A stretch of DNA of 64,000 bases, from positions 1 to 64,000 of the forward strand of contig JAPLDQ010000011.1 in the NCBI GenBank assembly GCA_026391675.1. Reading direction: 5' to 3'. Made by a program: the position numbers and the translations under genes. This stretch comes from Bacteroidota bacterium. Its GTDB lineage: Bacteria > Bacteroidota > Bacteroidia > Bacteroidales > JACABE01. Of the stretch, positions 18,701-27,031 are shown piece after piece. Each line of letters starts with the position of its first letter. The first letter of the stretch is position 1. Under the pieces are notes generated by a model. That model was not told where the DNA came from. It saw nothing but the letters and a program-made list of their open reading frames with translations, and searched no databases.

Positions 18701-19331
18701 TTAAAGCGCGATCTCTGAATTCCTGTAATGCTTTATAGTCGATAAGCGGAGCTAAATCTTCATTTGCCAGTACTTCAATTTTCTGAATTTCGTGAGAAGT
18801 ACGGAAACCATCAAAGAAATGACAGAATGGAATTCTTGATTTGATAGAAGTTAAGTGTGCAACACCAGCCAGATCCATAATTTCCTGTACACTTCCGGTA
18901 GCTAAAAATGCAAAACCGGTCTGACGGCACGCATAAACATCAGAATGATCACCAAAAATCGATAAGGCATGAGCTGCTAAAGTTCTGGCACTAACATGAA
19001 ATACGCCAGGTAATAATTCACCGGCAATTTTATACATATTTGGTATCATTAACAATAAACCCTGTGAAGCGGTATAAGTAGAGGTTAAAGCACCAGCCTG
19101 TAATGAACCGTGAACAGCACCAGCAGCGCCTGCTTCTGATTGCATTTCAACAACTTTTACCTGGTCGCCAAAAATGTTTTTTCTGCCATGTGCAGCCCAT
19201 TCATCAACATTTTCTGCCATGTTTGAAGATGGTGTGATAGGATAAATTGCCGCAACTTCACTAAACATATATGCGATATGAGCAGCCGCATGATTACCGT
19301 CACATGTGATAAATTTTTTCTTTTTTTCCAT
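15795..19331 (-). CDS. nifJ: Pyruvate:ferredoxin (flavodoxin) oxidoreductase
   Basis: Single-chain, thiamine-diphosphate- and iron-sulfur-dependent enzyme that oxidises pyruvate with CoA to acetyl-CoA and CO2, reducing ferredoxin or flavodoxin. The 1178 residues are of usual length. The N-terminal pyrimidine-binding part contains YPITPSSNMAE. Two 4Fe-4S motifs, CIQCNQCAYVCP (about 691) and CTGCSNCFDVCP (about 745), form the ferredoxin-like domain. The C-terminal part has CAGCGETPYIKL (about 813) with the cysteines for the third cluster, and GDGWAYDIGFGGLDH (about 966) for ThDP-Mg binding. Its presence points to anaerobic or microaerobic pyruvate metabolism. It is transcribed alone, divergent from the nuo operon. 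Confidence 0.97.
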   Translation of the reverse strand: MEKKKKFITCDGNHAAAHIAYMFSEVAAIYPITPSSNMAENVDEWAAHGRKNIFGDQVKVVEMQSEAGAAGAVHGSLQAGALTSTYTASQGLLLMIPNMYKIAGELLPGVFHVSARTLAAHALSIFGDHSDVYACRQTGFAFLATGSVQEIMDLAGVAHLTSIKSRIPFCHFFDGFRTSHEIQKIEVLANEDLAPLIDYKALQEFRDRALNPEHPVTRGTAQNPDIFFQAKEASNVFYEPIPDMVEAYMQEIAKITGRVYHPFTFYGDKNAENIIVAMGSITDTTKEVVDYLNAKGEKTGLISVHLYRPFSEKYFFNVLPKTVKKIAVLDRTKEIGANGDPLYLDVVEMFYNKTEQPLIVGGRYGLSSKDTTPAQMISVFENLKLKEPKNQFTVGIVDDVTFHSLPLLPEVSLANKGTFEAKFYGLGSDGTVGANKNSIKIIGDSTDKYAQAYFAYDSKKSGGITVSHLRFGDTPIRSPYLVNTPDFVACHVPSYLDRYDMLKGLKKGGTFLINCLWDTEETKKHLPNHVKKYLAENKINFYIINATAIAEEIGLGNRTNTIMQAAFFKVAQVIPYEKAISEMKYAIKKSYGNKGEEIVNMNNQAVDRGCDVIKVEVPAEWAKLALTTEKDNRNIPDFIRNVVEPINNLKGDDLPVSAFVGREDGTFPAGTAAYEKRGIAVNVPEWIPENCIQCNQCAYVCPHAAIRPFLLNEEEMKKAPKGMKTLKAIGKELTGLEFKIQVTPLDCTGCSNCFDVCPAKTKALEMKPLATQMPETKNWDYLIDNVTYKTELAPREKTFKNSQFAQPLFEFSGACAGCGETPYIKLITQLYGERMMVANATGCSSIYGGSAPSMPYCKNSEGQGPAWANSLFEDNAEYGYGMVTAVNKLRGRIAMIMKNALSSDCCSDEIKALFTEWIENKENGPKTQELSKKILPLIEKCDCEYCKSIYELRQYLIKKSVWVFGGDGWAYDIGFGGLDHVLASGDDINVLVMDTEVYSNTGGQSSKATPVGAVAKFAASGKRIRKKDLGAMAMTYGYVYVAQVSMGANQGQYFRALKEAEAFPGPSLIIAYAPCINHGLKNGMGKTQEEAKLAVECGYWHLFRYNPALAEEGKNPFLLDSKEPQWDNFQTFLNSEVRYSSLKKTFPAEAAELFKLAQENAKWRYDGYKRVAAMDYTK

Positions 19332-19399
19332 TTTAATATTATTTAAAATATTGATTTATAGTATATAAGCTTTAAAAATACGCATTGTGAATTATTTAG

Positions 19400-19407
19400 C
19401 AAAAGTA
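19400..19407 (-). promoter_or_regulatory. Candidate -7 box for nifJ
   Basis: Minus-strand TACTTTTG matches TAnnTTTG and would give a leader of about 60 nt. A matching TTG was not found at the expected spacing. Confidence 0.4.
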
Positions 19408-19613
19408 GTAATAATAAATTAATTAATCAGTATAGTAAACGGACTTTTTATTCAAAATTTAGGTATTTAGCTATAGTCTTATGTATTAGATTAAAAATTG
19501 AAATTTCAAATAAAAACTAAGTAAAAAATTATTTTTGTATTACATTATTTTGCATCTTTACATGAACAATTTCATGAAAACATCGTTAAATCATTCACAA
19601 TAAATTTTGCGAT

Positions 19614-19976
19614 ATGCCAAAAGATTATTTACCAATAATAATACAATCATTATTCGTCTTAGGATTTGTAATTTCTACCATGGTAATTACACATTTGCTG
19701 GGACCCAAGCGATTTTCGCGGGCTAAGCTTGAAAATTTCGAATGTGGAATTGAGGGTATGGGTAATGCCCGCAGTCCTTTTTCAGTAAAATATTTCCTTA
19801 TTGCTATACTTTTTGTCCTCTTTGATGTTGAAGTAATATTTATGTACCCCTGGGCTGTAAATTTTAAATCATTGGGAAAGGATGGCTTTATTGATATGTT
19901 ATTATTTATGCTATTGGTTTTGGCAGGCTTTATTTATATTATTCTTAAAGGTGCGTTAAAGTGGAATAAACGCTGA
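19614..19976 (+). CDS. nuoA: Complex I subunit NuoA
   Basis: Membrane subunit of NADH:quinone oxidoreductase, first gene of the operon. The 120 residues hold three membrane helices (about 8-28, 64-84, 92-112). The cytoplasmic loop has the family signature FECGIEGMGNARSPFSVKYF (about 43-62) with its conserved Cys, Glu and Gly residues, followed by FDVEVIFMYPW, the conserved acidic patch near the quinone channel. It starts 282 bp from the divergent nifJ gene; that gap must hold the operon promoter, but I could not pick out a consensus one. nuoB follows 18 bp downstream. Confidence 0.96.
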   Translation: MPKDYLPIIIQSLFVLGFVISTMVITHLLGPKRFSRAKLENFECGIEGMGNARSPFSVKYFLIAILFVLFDVEVIFMYPWAVNFKSLGKDGFIDMLLFMLLVLAGFIYIILKGALKWNKR

Positions 19977-19994
19977 GCAATTTAATGAAATATT

Positions 19995-20558
19995 ATGACT
20001 GACAATACATCAAATATAAATACGCCGAAAGTTGCTGAAACACCGGAAGGTATTTCAGGACAAGGTTTTTTTGCAACTTCCTTTGATAAAGCTGTAGGAT
20101 TGGCAAGAAAAAATTCCTTATGGCCGCTTCCTTTTGCAACATCCTGTTGTGGCATTGAATTCATGGCCACCATGGGAGCGCATTATGATCTGGCAAGATT
20201 TGGGTCCGAACGCTTAAGTTTTTCGCCAAGGCAAAGCGATTTGCTGATGGTAATGGGAACTATTGCAAAAAAAATGGGACCTGTTTTAAAAGAGGTTTAT
20301 ATACAAATGGCAGAACCAAAATGGGTTATTGCTGTGGGTGCCTGTGCTTCCAGTGGAGGCATTTTCGACACTTTCAGCGTTTTGCAGGGTATCGATCGCA
20401 TTATACCTGTTGATGTTTATGTCCCCGGTTGTCCTCCCCGGCCTGAACAAATTATCGATGGAATATTGAAAATTCAGGATTTGGTCGGTAATGAATCATT
20501 ACGCAGAAGAAACTCCCAGGCGTATCAGGATTTGATGGACAAATATCATATTGAATAA
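19995..20558 (+). CDS. nuoB: Complex I subunit NuoB (cluster N2)
   Basis: Peripheral-arm subunit that carries the last iron-sulfur cluster, N2, which hands electrons to quinone. In the 187 residues, C51 and C52 in SCCGIEFMAT, the Cys of GACASSGG, and the Cys of VPGCPPRPEQII give the four expected ligands of the tandem-cysteine N2 motif. An N-terminal extension of about 35 residues is poorly conserved. It lies 18 bp after nuoA and 18 bp before nuoC. Confidence 0.97.
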   Translation: MTDNTSNINTPKVAETPEGISGQGFFATSFDKAVGLARKNSLWPLPFATSCCGIEFMATMGAHYDLARFGSERLSFSPRQSDLLMVMGTIAKKMGPVLKEVYIQMAEPKWVIAVGACASSGGIFDTFSVLQGIDRIIPVDVYVPGCPPRPEQIIDGILKIQDLVGNESLRRRNSQAYQDLMDKYHIE

Positions 20559-20576
20559 ACTAAACATTTTAAGTTA

Positions 20577-21089
20577 ATGTTTAAAATAAATACAAATAGA
20601 GATCAGTTGGTTGTTAATAAACTTCGGCAGCATTTTGGCGAAGCTATTGAAAACGATGAAATTATGACGGATATGCTCTGTATTACTGTGAGTAAGCAGA
20701 ATATTTACGATGTTTTATTATTTTTACACGAAAATGATGAAATGCAATTCAACTTTCTGACTACACTCTGCGGAATGCATTATCCGGAAAAAGAAGAGCT
20801 TGGAGTTGTGTATCATTTGCATAATTTCATTGAAAATCACAGAATCAGGATAAAAACGAGCACAAAAATCAGTAATCCTGTATTACCTACAATAACAACA
20901 ATCTGGCCTGCTGCCAACTGGCTTGAGCGTGAAACCTATGATTTTTATGGAATTCAGTTTCAGGGACATCCTAATCTTAAGAGGATACTCAATATGGATG
21001 AAATGACTGATTTTCCCTTAAGAAAAGATTTCCCTCTGGAAGATCAAACGCGTGAAGATAAAGATAATACCATGTTTGGAAGAAAATAA
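20577..21089 (+). CDS. nuoC: Complex I subunit NuoC (30 kDa)
   Basis: Peripheral-arm structural subunit of 170 residues that holds NuoD and NuoB in place. The C-terminal half carries the family signature ERETYDFYGIQFQGHPNLKR and the DFPLRKDFPLE stretch. It is separate from NuoD, unlike the fused NuoCD of enterobacteria. It starts 18 bp after nuoB and ends 9 bp before nuoD. Confidence 0.95.
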   Translation: MFKINTNRDQLVVNKLRQHFGEAIENDEIMTDMLCITVSKQNIYDVLLFLHENDEMQFNFLTTLCGMHYPEKEELGVVYHLHNFIENHRIRIKTSTKISNPVLPTITTIWPAANWLERETYDFYGIQFQGHPNLKRILNMDEMTDFPLRKDFPLEDQTREDKDNTMFGRK

Positions 21090-21098
21090 TGCATCAGG

Positions 21099-22355
21099 AT
21101 GTATAAAGACAGACAATTAATAAAAGAAGGCTTTAAATCAGAAATCTGGGAAAAGGATTTAGTACAATCCGAAGAACATAAGGAATACAATACCCTTAAT
21201 GTCGGACCTACTCATCCTGCAACTCATGGCGTTTTCCAGAATATTATGCTGATGGATGGCGAATTTATTGTCGAAACCGAACAAACAATCGGCTATATTC
21301 ACCGTGCTTTTGAAAAAATTGCCGAACACCGTCCTTTTTATCAGATTACACCACTTACTGACCGCCTGAATTATTGTTCAGCTCCATTGAATAATATGGG
21401 CTGGCATATGACGGTTGAAAAATTACTGGGCATTGAAATCCCCAAAAGAGTTGATTATCTGCGTGTTGTCGTTATGGAGTTGTCACGTATTGCAGATCAT
21501 TTGATTTGTAACAGCGTAATTGGTGTGGATAGCGGTGCTTTAACCGGATTCACTTATTTGTTTCAGGACAGGGAGTTTATTTACGAAATTTATGAAGAAA
21601 TCTGTGGCTCAAGATTAACCACAAATATGGGCAGAATAGGTGGTTTCGAACGTAATTTCAGTCCAAAAGCATGGGATAAGATCAGACATTTATTAAAATC
21701 ATTACCTGCCAAACTAAAAGAATTTGAAAGACTGTTGGTCAGAAACAGGATTTTTATGGACCGAACCATAAATGTGGTCCCCTTTTCAGCAGAACGTGCG
21801 CTGGCTTACGGTTTCACAGGCCCGAATCTGAGAGCATGTGGTGTTGATTATGATGTAAGGGTAATGAATCCTTACAGTTCTTATGAAGAATTTGACTTTA
21901 CAATTCCAATCGGACAAAATGGAGATACCTATGACCGTTTTATGGTTCGTCAGGAAGAAATTTGGCAGAGTTTGCATATTATTCAACAGGCATTGGATAA
22001 GCTTGATGTTATAGAAGATAAAGAATGTTATTTTGCCAAAGATCCAAGGTATATACTTCCTCCGAAGGAAAAAGTTTACAATAATATGGAAGCCCTCATC
22101 TGGCATTTCAAAATTGTTATGGGTGAGACTGATATTCCTGCCGGTGAAGTATATCATTGTATAGAAGCCGCAAATGGCGAACTGGGATTTTATCTTATAA
22201 GCGATGGCGGACGTACTCCCAGCCGTTTACATTTTCGACGTCCATGTTTTATTTATTATCAGTCTTATCCGGAAATGGTAAAAGGATGTATGTTATCCGA
22301 TGCAATTATCGGGATGAGTTCAATGAATGTAATTGCAGGAGAATTGGATGCATAA
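21099..22355 (+). CDS. nuoD: Complex I subunit NuoD (49 kDa)
   Basis: Quinone-site subunit, related to the large subunit of NiFe hydrogenases but without the metal-binding cysteines. Of its 418 residues, NVGPTHPATHGVFQ (about 35-48) supplies the His of the quinone-binding loop, and GYIHRAFEKIAEHRPF, ADHLICN and DGGRTPSRLHFRRP are further conserved stretches. It starts 9 bp after nuoC. Downstream, the operon is interrupted by a 247-bp repeat-filled gap before nuoE. Confidence 0.97.
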   Translation: MYKDRQLIKEGFKSEIWEKDLVQSEEHKEYNTLNVGPTHPATHGVFQNIMLMDGEFIVETEQTIGYIHRAFEKIAEHRPFYQITPLTDRLNYCSAPLNNMGWHMTVEKLLGIEIPKRVDYLRVVVMELSRIADHLICNSVIGVDSGALTGFTYLFQDREFIYEIYEEICGSRLTTNMGRIGGFERNFSPKAWDKIRHLLKSLPAKLKEFERLLVRNRIFMDRTINVVPFSAERALAYGFTGPNLRACGVDYDVRVMNPYSSYEEFDFTIPIGQNGDTYDRFMVRQEEIWQSLHIIQQALDKLDVIEDKECYFAKDPRYILPPKEKVYNNMEALIWHFKIVMGETDIPAGEVYHCIEAANGELGFYLISDGGRTPSRLHFRRPCFIYYQSYPEMVKGCMLSDAIIGMSSMNVIAGELDA

Positions 22356-22377
22356 ATTAAGATACAAAATAAAAAAA

Positions 22378-22585
22378 ATTGCCACTAAGGCACAAAGGCA
22401 CAAAAAAAATATAAAGTTATAGCCACAAAGGCACGAAGCCACAAAGAAATATGAAATTATAGTCACAGCGGCACAAAGAAAATGAAAATAAAGAAATAAG
22501 ATTATAGCCACAAAGGCACAAAGAAATATGGAAAAAACCAAATAAAGAAATAAATCTTTGTGTCTTCGTGTCTTTGTGGCAAAAA
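22378..22585. repeat. CCACAAAGGCACAAAG repeat array between nuoD and nuoE
   Basis: Four direct, imperfect copies of the pattern GCCACAAAGGCACAAAGAAA (about 22380-22410, 22421-22450, 22462-22480, 22506-22528) are followed by one inverted copy (about 22556-22583, reading CTTTGTG ... GTCTTTGTGGC). The ends can pair into a long hairpin. This resembles a recurrent non-coding repeat of Bacteroidota genomes. It fills nearly the whole nuoD-nuoE gap and interrupts an otherwise tightly spaced operon. Confidence 0.8.
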
Positions 22586-22602
22586 TAATATAAAATGAAT
22601 TA

Positions 22603-23136
22603 ATGCAGGAAAAGCAAAATATATCAGCATTTAAAAGCGAAACTATTGAATTGGTGAATAAAATCATCAACCGTTATCCCGAAGGAAGACAGAAATCAGC
22701 CTTGCTGCCCATTCTGCACATTGCCCAGGCTGAGAACAACGGATGGTTAAGTACCGGAATAATGGATTATGTGGCTTTGTTACTCAATCTTCAACCCATA
22801 GAAGTTTATGAAGTGGCAACTTTCTATTCTATGTTCAATCTTGAGCCGGTTGGTAATTGTGTTATTGAGGTTTGCCAGACCGGGCCTTGCTGGCTGAAAG
22901 GATCTGATGAAATATTGGCTCATTTCGAAAAACGTCTTGGAATCAAGCCCGGAGAAACCACAGAGGACGGGAAATTTACACTTAAAACCGTAGAATGTCT
23001 GGCTGCCTGTGGAAATGCTCCTGTAATTCAGGTCGGGACTGATTATCATGAAAATTTAACAACAGAAAAAGTTGATGAATTGATTGAGAAATGGAAAGCA
23101 GAAAATAAAGTATCACATTCTAATCCTTATTTATAA
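22603..23136 (+). CDS. nuoE: Complex I subunit NuoE (24 kDa, cluster N1a)
   Basis: Thioredoxin-fold subunit of the NADH-dehydrogenase module that carries the 2Fe-2S cluster N1a. The 177 residues contain the four ligands C91 and C96 (CQTGPCWLKG) and C132 and C136 (CLAACGNAP), with the usual four-helix N-terminus (ILHIAQAENNGWLS, VYEVATFYSMF). It follows the repeat array by about 20 bp, so its translation signals lie close to the repeat. nuoF starts 1 bp after its stop. Confidence 0.96.
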   Translation: MQEKQNISAFKSETIELVNKIINRYPEGRQKSALLPILHIAQAENNGWLSTGIMDYVALLLNLQPIEVYEVATFYSMFNLEPVGNCVIEVCQTGPCWLKGSDEILAHFEKRLGIKPGETTEDGKFTLKTVECLAACGNAPVIQVGTDYHENLTTEKVDELIEKWKAENKVSHSNPYL

Positions 23137-23137
23137 G

Positions 23138-24445
23138 ATGGCAAGAAAGATACTTTTACATGATATTGATGTTGCAAATCTTACCGATTTTAATGTTTAC
23201 AGAAATCTGGGAGGTTATACTGCTGTTGAGAAAATGTTTAAAAATTTTACTCCTGATCAGCTGACAGAAGAAGTAAAAAAATCAGGATTGAGAGGCCGTG
23301 GTGGTGCCGGCTTTCCAACAGGGTTAAAATGGAGTTTTCTCGATAAAAAAACAGATAAACCCAGGTATTTTGTTTGTAATTTCGATGAAAGTGAACCGGG
23401 TACATTTAAGGACAGACATATCGGTCAATTAAATCCTCATCAGCTGATTGAAGGAATGATACTTGGGTCTTATGCATTGGGAGTCCGAACTGCTTATGTT
23501 TATATACGCGGTGAATTGTTTTATGTTTTGAAAATCATCGAAAAAGCTATTGAAGAAGCTTATCAGAACGGATTTTTAGGAGAAAATATAAAGGGTAGTG
23601 CATATTCGCTCGATTTATATTGTCAGCCCGGTGCAGGAGCTTATATCTGTGGTGAAGAAACTGCCTTGCTCGAATCCCTCGAAGGGAAAAGAGGCAATCC
23701 TCGGATTAAACCTCCGTTTCCGGCAGTTGTCGGTTTATATGGTTGTCCGACCGTTGTAAACAATGTGGAAACTATTGCATCACTGCCATGGATTATTAAC
23801 AATGGTGCTGAAGCATACGCTGCCATTGGAACAGAAAAGAGCAAAGGAACCAAATTGATTTCTGCCTGCGGGCATATCAACAAACCGGGTGTTTATGAAA
23901 TTGAATTGGGTTTGCCTGTTGAAGAATTTATTTATAGTGATGAATATTGTGGAGGAATAAGAAACGGGAATAAATTAAAAGCAGTTATTGCCGGAGGTTC
24001 TTCTGTACCGATTCTTCCTGCAGAACTTATATTAAAAACAGCAAAAGGTGAACCCCGTTTGTTAAGTTATGAATCATTGGAAGAGGGTGGTTTTGAAACA
24101 GGTACTATGCTGGGTTCAGGCGGATTTATTGTAATGGATGACACGACCTGTATGGTAAAAAGCTTGCTTACTTATGCCAGATTTTATCATCATGAATCCT
24201 GTGGTCAGTGTAGTCCCTGTCGTGAAGGAACCGGCTGGATGGAAAATATTTTGCGCAGGATTGATACAGGCAAAGGATCAATGAAAGATATTGATTTGCT
24301 TGTACATATTGCAAAACACGTTGAAGGAAATACGATTTGTCCGCTCGGGGATGCAGCTGCATGGCCGGTAGCGAGTGCCATTCGTCATTTCCGTGAAGAA
24401 TTTGAAGAACATATAAAATTACAGCAATGTCGCTTTACAAAGTAA
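23138..24445 (+). CDS. nuoF: Complex I subunit NuoF (51 kDa, NADH and FMN site)
   Basis: Catalytic NADH-oxidising subunit with FMN and cluster N3. I place the start at ATG 23138 (MARKILLHD), one base after the nuoE stop; a longer open frame reaches back into nuoE but has no homologous extension. The resulting 435 residues fit the family. GRGGAGFPTGLKW is the NADH/FMN loop and CGEETALLESLEGKRG an FMN-binding loop. ESCGQCSPCREG near 350-360 plus a later Cys in GNTICPLGD ligate the 4Fe-4S cluster. Its 3' end overlaps nuoG by 19 bp. Confidence 0.96.
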   Translation: MARKILLHDIDVANLTDFNVYRNLGGYTAVEKMFKNFTPDQLTEEVKKSGLRGRGGAGFPTGLKWSFLDKKTDKPRYFVCNFDESEPGTFKDRHIGQLNPHQLIEGMILGSYALGVRTAYVYIRGELFYVLKIIEKAIEEAYQNGFLGENIKGSAYSLDLYCQPGAGAYICGEETALLESLEGKRGNPRIKPPFPAVVGLYGCPTVVNNVETIASLPWIINNGAEAYAAIGTEKSKGTKLISACGHINKPGVYEIELGLPVEEFIYSDEYCGGIRNGNKLKAVIAGGSSVPILPAELILKTAKGEPRLLSYESLEEGGFETGTMLGSGGFIVMDDTTCMVKSLLTYARFYHHESCGQCSPCREGTGWMENILRRIDTGKGSMKDIDLLVHIAKHVEGNTICPLGDAAAWPVASAIRHFREEFEEHIKLQQCRFTK

Positions 24446-25377
24446 CGATAGATAATATTGAGGTTGAGGTGGAAGCCGGAACAACCATTTTAAATGCTGC
24501 CCGTAAAATCGGCGGCAAGGTAGTTCCGCCTGCCATGTGCTATTATTCCAAACTGGAAGATAGTGGTGGTAAATGCAGGTCTTGTCTGGTAAAAGTATCA
24601 CAGACCTCTGCAACCGACAGCCGTCCCATGCCAAAGCTGGTAGCTAGCTGCAGAACGATGGTTCAGGATGGAATGCAGGTGCAGAATACGACTTCAGCTG
24701 AAGTACTTGAAAGCAGAAAAGCAGTAACTGAGTTTTTATTGTTGAATCACCCGCTGGATTGCCCTGTTTGCGATCAGGCCGGAGAATGCCATTTACAGGA
24801 TCTTTCCTATGAACACGGTCTGGAAGAAACTAATACAGAAGAAGAAAGACGTACTTTTGAACCTATTGATATCGGAGATTATATTAAACTGAACATGAAT
24901 CGTTGCATACTATGTTACAGATGTATAATGGTTGCTGATCAACTGACTGATAAAAGACATCATGGCGTTTTGGGCCGTGGCGATCATTGCGAAATAGGAA
25001 CATATATTCAAAAAGCGGTTGATAACGATTTTTCAGGTAATATGATAGATGTTTGCCCTGTTGGTGCACTTACTGACAGAACATTCCGCTTTAAAAGCCG
25101 TGTATGGTACACCAATCCGTTTGATGCGCATCGTGAATGTGATAAATGCAGCGGTAAAACAGTATTATGGTTGAAGGGGGAAGATATACTGCGTGTTACA
25201 GGCCGTAAAGATAAATATGGCGAACTGGAAGAATTTATTTGTAATGATTGCCGTTTTCATCATAAAGATATTAAAGACTGGATTCTAGAAGGACCAAGAA
25301 AAATTGAAAGACATTCTGTAATTTCACAAAATCATTACGAAAACAAATCAACATCGGGAGATAATATAACGCAATAA
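24427..25377 (+). CDS. nuoG: Short NuoG-type iron-sulfur subunit of complex I
   Basis: Electron-wire subunit of the NADH module. It has 316 residues, against 700-900 in typical NuoG, because the molybdopterin-fold C-terminal domain is absent. Many Bacteroidota have such a short form, so this is not a truncation. Cluster ligands seen are C38, C50, C53, C75 (2Fe-2S), H108, C112, C115, C121 (the His-liganded 4Fe-4S) and C160, C163, C166, C210 (4Fe-4S). A further set, C238, C241, C272, C275, could hold an extra cluster. It overlaps nuoF by 19 bp, which suggests translational coupling. Confidence 0.93.
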   Translation: MSLYKVTIDNIEVEVEAGTTILNAARKIGGKVVPPAMCYYSKLEDSGGKCRSCLVKVSQTSATDSRPMPKLVASCRTMVQDGMQVQNTTSAEVLESRKAVTEFLLLNHPLDCPVCDQAGECHLQDLSYEHGLEETNTEEERRTFEPIDIGDYIKLNMNRCILCYRCIMVADQLTDKRHHGVLGRGDHCEIGTYIQKAVDNDFSGNMIDVCPVGALTDRTFRFKSRVWYTNPFDAHRECDKCSGKTVLWLKGEDILRVTGRKDKYGELEEFICNDCRFHHKDIKDWILEGPRKIERHSVISQNHYENKSTSGDNITQ

Positions 25378-25397
25378 AAGGAATACAAATTTTTAAT

Positions 25398-26429
25398 ATG
25401 GACTGGACATTATTACTATATAAAACCATTTTTCTTTTCATCATTTTTTTGATTACACTGGTTGTTGCCATGTATTCAACTTATGGCGAAAGAAAAGTTG
25501 CCGCTTTTATGCAGGATCGGATTGGTCCTAACCGTGCAGGTATTTTTGGACTTTTACAACCTTTGGCTGACGGTGTTAAAATGTTTATGAAAGAAGAAAT
25601 TATTCCATTAACTGCAAATAAAAAACTGTTTATTTTAGGCCCTTCCATTGCAATGTCAACAGCTTTACTAACAGGAGTCGTAATTCCATGGGGTGGTATG
25701 CTCAATATTGGTGGTCGTGAATTTTCTATGCAGATAACCGATTTGAATATTGGTATTTTATACGTTTTTGCCATGGTTTCCATTGGCGTTTACGGAATTA
25801 TGATTGGTGGCTGGGCTTCAAATAATAAATATGCATTATTGGGTGCCATCAGGGCAGCTTCCCAAATGATCAGCTACGAGCTGGCAATGGGAATGTCGAT
25901 AGTTGCACTGGTTTTAACTACAGGAACCTTAAGCCTTCATGAAATTGTAAGCCAGCAGCACGGAATGCACTGGAATGTTTTTTATCAGCCCTTGGGCTTT
26001 TTGATTTTTATGACCTGTGCATTTGCCGAAACCAACCGTGCACCCTTCGATTTACCGGAATGTGAAACAGAACTTATCGGCGGATATCATACCGAGTATA
26101 GTTCTATGAAATTGGGATTTTATCTTTTTGCTGAATATATCAATATGTTTATCTCATCGGCAGTTATTGTAACACTGTATTTTGGCGGATTTAATATGCC
26201 GTTTATAGATCAGTTGGGACTTTCTCCCAATTTTGTTACCTTGCTGGGGTCTTTGTTTTTCTTCCTTAAAATATTTGCATTCATCTTCCTTTTTATGTGG
26301 ATAAGATGGACTTTGCCAAGATTCCGTTACGACCAGCTGATGAATCTTGGATGGAAAGGCTTACTCCCGCTGGCTATTTTTAATATAATGGCAACAGGAG
26401 TATATTATTATTTTACAGAATTGATTTAA
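25398..26429 (+). CDS. nuoH: Complex I subunit NuoH
   Basis: Membrane subunit that links the peripheral arm to the antiporter-like subunits and forms part of the quinone chamber. The 343 residues hold about eight membrane helices. Conserved stretches include AFMQDRIGPNRAG, LADGVKMFMKE and the acidic loop AFAETNRAPFDLPECETELIGGYHTEYS. It starts 20 bp after nuoG and is followed by nuoI after 11 bp. Confidence 0.97.
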   Translation: MDWTLLLYKTIFLFIIFLITLVVAMYSTYGERKVAAFMQDRIGPNRAGIFGLLQPLADGVKMFMKEEIIPLTANKKLFILGPSIAMSTALLTGVVIPWGGMLNIGGREFSMQITDLNIGILYVFAMVSIGVYGIMIGGWASNNKYALLGAIRAASQMISYELAMGMSIVALVLTTGTLSLHEIVSQQHGMHWNVFYQPLGFLIFMTCAFAETNRAPFDLPECETELIGGYHTEYSSMKLGFYLFAEYINMFISSAVIVTLYFGGFNMPFIDQLGLSPNFVTLLGSLFFFLKIFAFIFLFMWIRWTLPRFRYDQLMNLGWKGLLPLAIFNIMATGVYYYFTELI

Positions 26430-26440
26430 AAGGATAGATT

Positions 26441-27016
26441 ATGCAATCACTGACAGACAGATCTAAAATAGCTTCAGATAAAAAGATGAGTTTTCTTGAG
26501 AAGATTTATCTCCCTGCAATTGCTAAAGGGATGGCAATTACATTGAAACATTTTTTCAAAAAGAAAGCTACGATAAGTTATCCTGAACAAAAACGTGAAT
26601 TCAGTGAAGTTTATCGCGGGCAACACGTTTTAAAACGTGATGATATTGGTCGTGAACGATGTACTGCCTGTGGTTTGTGTGCCGTTGCCTGTCCCGCAGA
26701 AGCTATAACAATGATAGCTGCAGAACGCAAACCGGGCGAGGAAAATTTGTACCGTGAAGAAAAATATGCTGCAGTTTACGAAATAAATATGTTAAGATGT
26801 ATCTTTTGCGGCGATTGCGAAGAAGCTTGTCCAAAAGAGGCTATTTTTCTTACAGACCGTATTGTTGCATCTCAGTATGAAAGAGAGCCGTTTATTTATG
26901 GTAAAGATATTTTGTTGGAACCACTGGATATTGAAAAGAGAATAGATATCTCAAAAAGACAAACAGAAAGTGTGCTTAAATTTAAAGAAAACAAGCGTTT
27001 TGCTCACAATAAATAA
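26441..27016 (+). CDS. nuoI: Complex I subunit NuoI (clusters N6a and N6b)
   Basis: Ferredoxin-like subunit with two 4Fe-4S clusters between the NADH module and NuoB. In 191 residues, C74, C77, C80, C84 (CTACGLCAVACP) and C120, C123, C126, C130 (CIFCGDCEEACP) form two complete CxxCxxCxxxCP motifs. The N-terminal 45 residues contain a short amphipathic or hydrophobic helix that lies on the membrane. It sits 11 bp after nuoH and 15 bp before nuoJ. Confidence 0.96.
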   Translation: MQSLTDRSKIASDKKMSFLEKIYLPAIAKGMAITLKHFFKKKATISYPEQKREFSEVYRGQHVLKRDDIGRERCTACGLCAVACPAEAITMIAAERKPGEENLYREEKYAAVYEINMLRCIFCGDCEEACPKEAIFLTDRIVASQYEREPFIYGKDILLEPLDIEKRIDISKRQTESVLKFKENKRFAHNK

Positions 27017-27031
27017 TATAAACAGAAAAAG

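Noticed and set aside
22378-22585. Possible CRISPR array
   Set aside because: Copies are imperfect, unevenly spaced and AT-rich between, with one copy inverted; no unique spacers and no cas genes.
22320-22670. 116-codon minus-strand frame rich in Leu, Cys and Phe
   Set aside because: It is the translated repeat array between nuoD and nuoE and overlaps the ends of both genes.
23084-23137. N-terminal extension of NuoF
   Set aside because: It overlaps the nuoE coding end and has no conserved sequence; ATG 23138 gives the normal NuoF start.
24427-25377. NuoG as a truncated pseudogene
   Set aside because: All cluster ligands are present, the gene is coupled to nuoF, and short NuoG forms are usual in the phylum.
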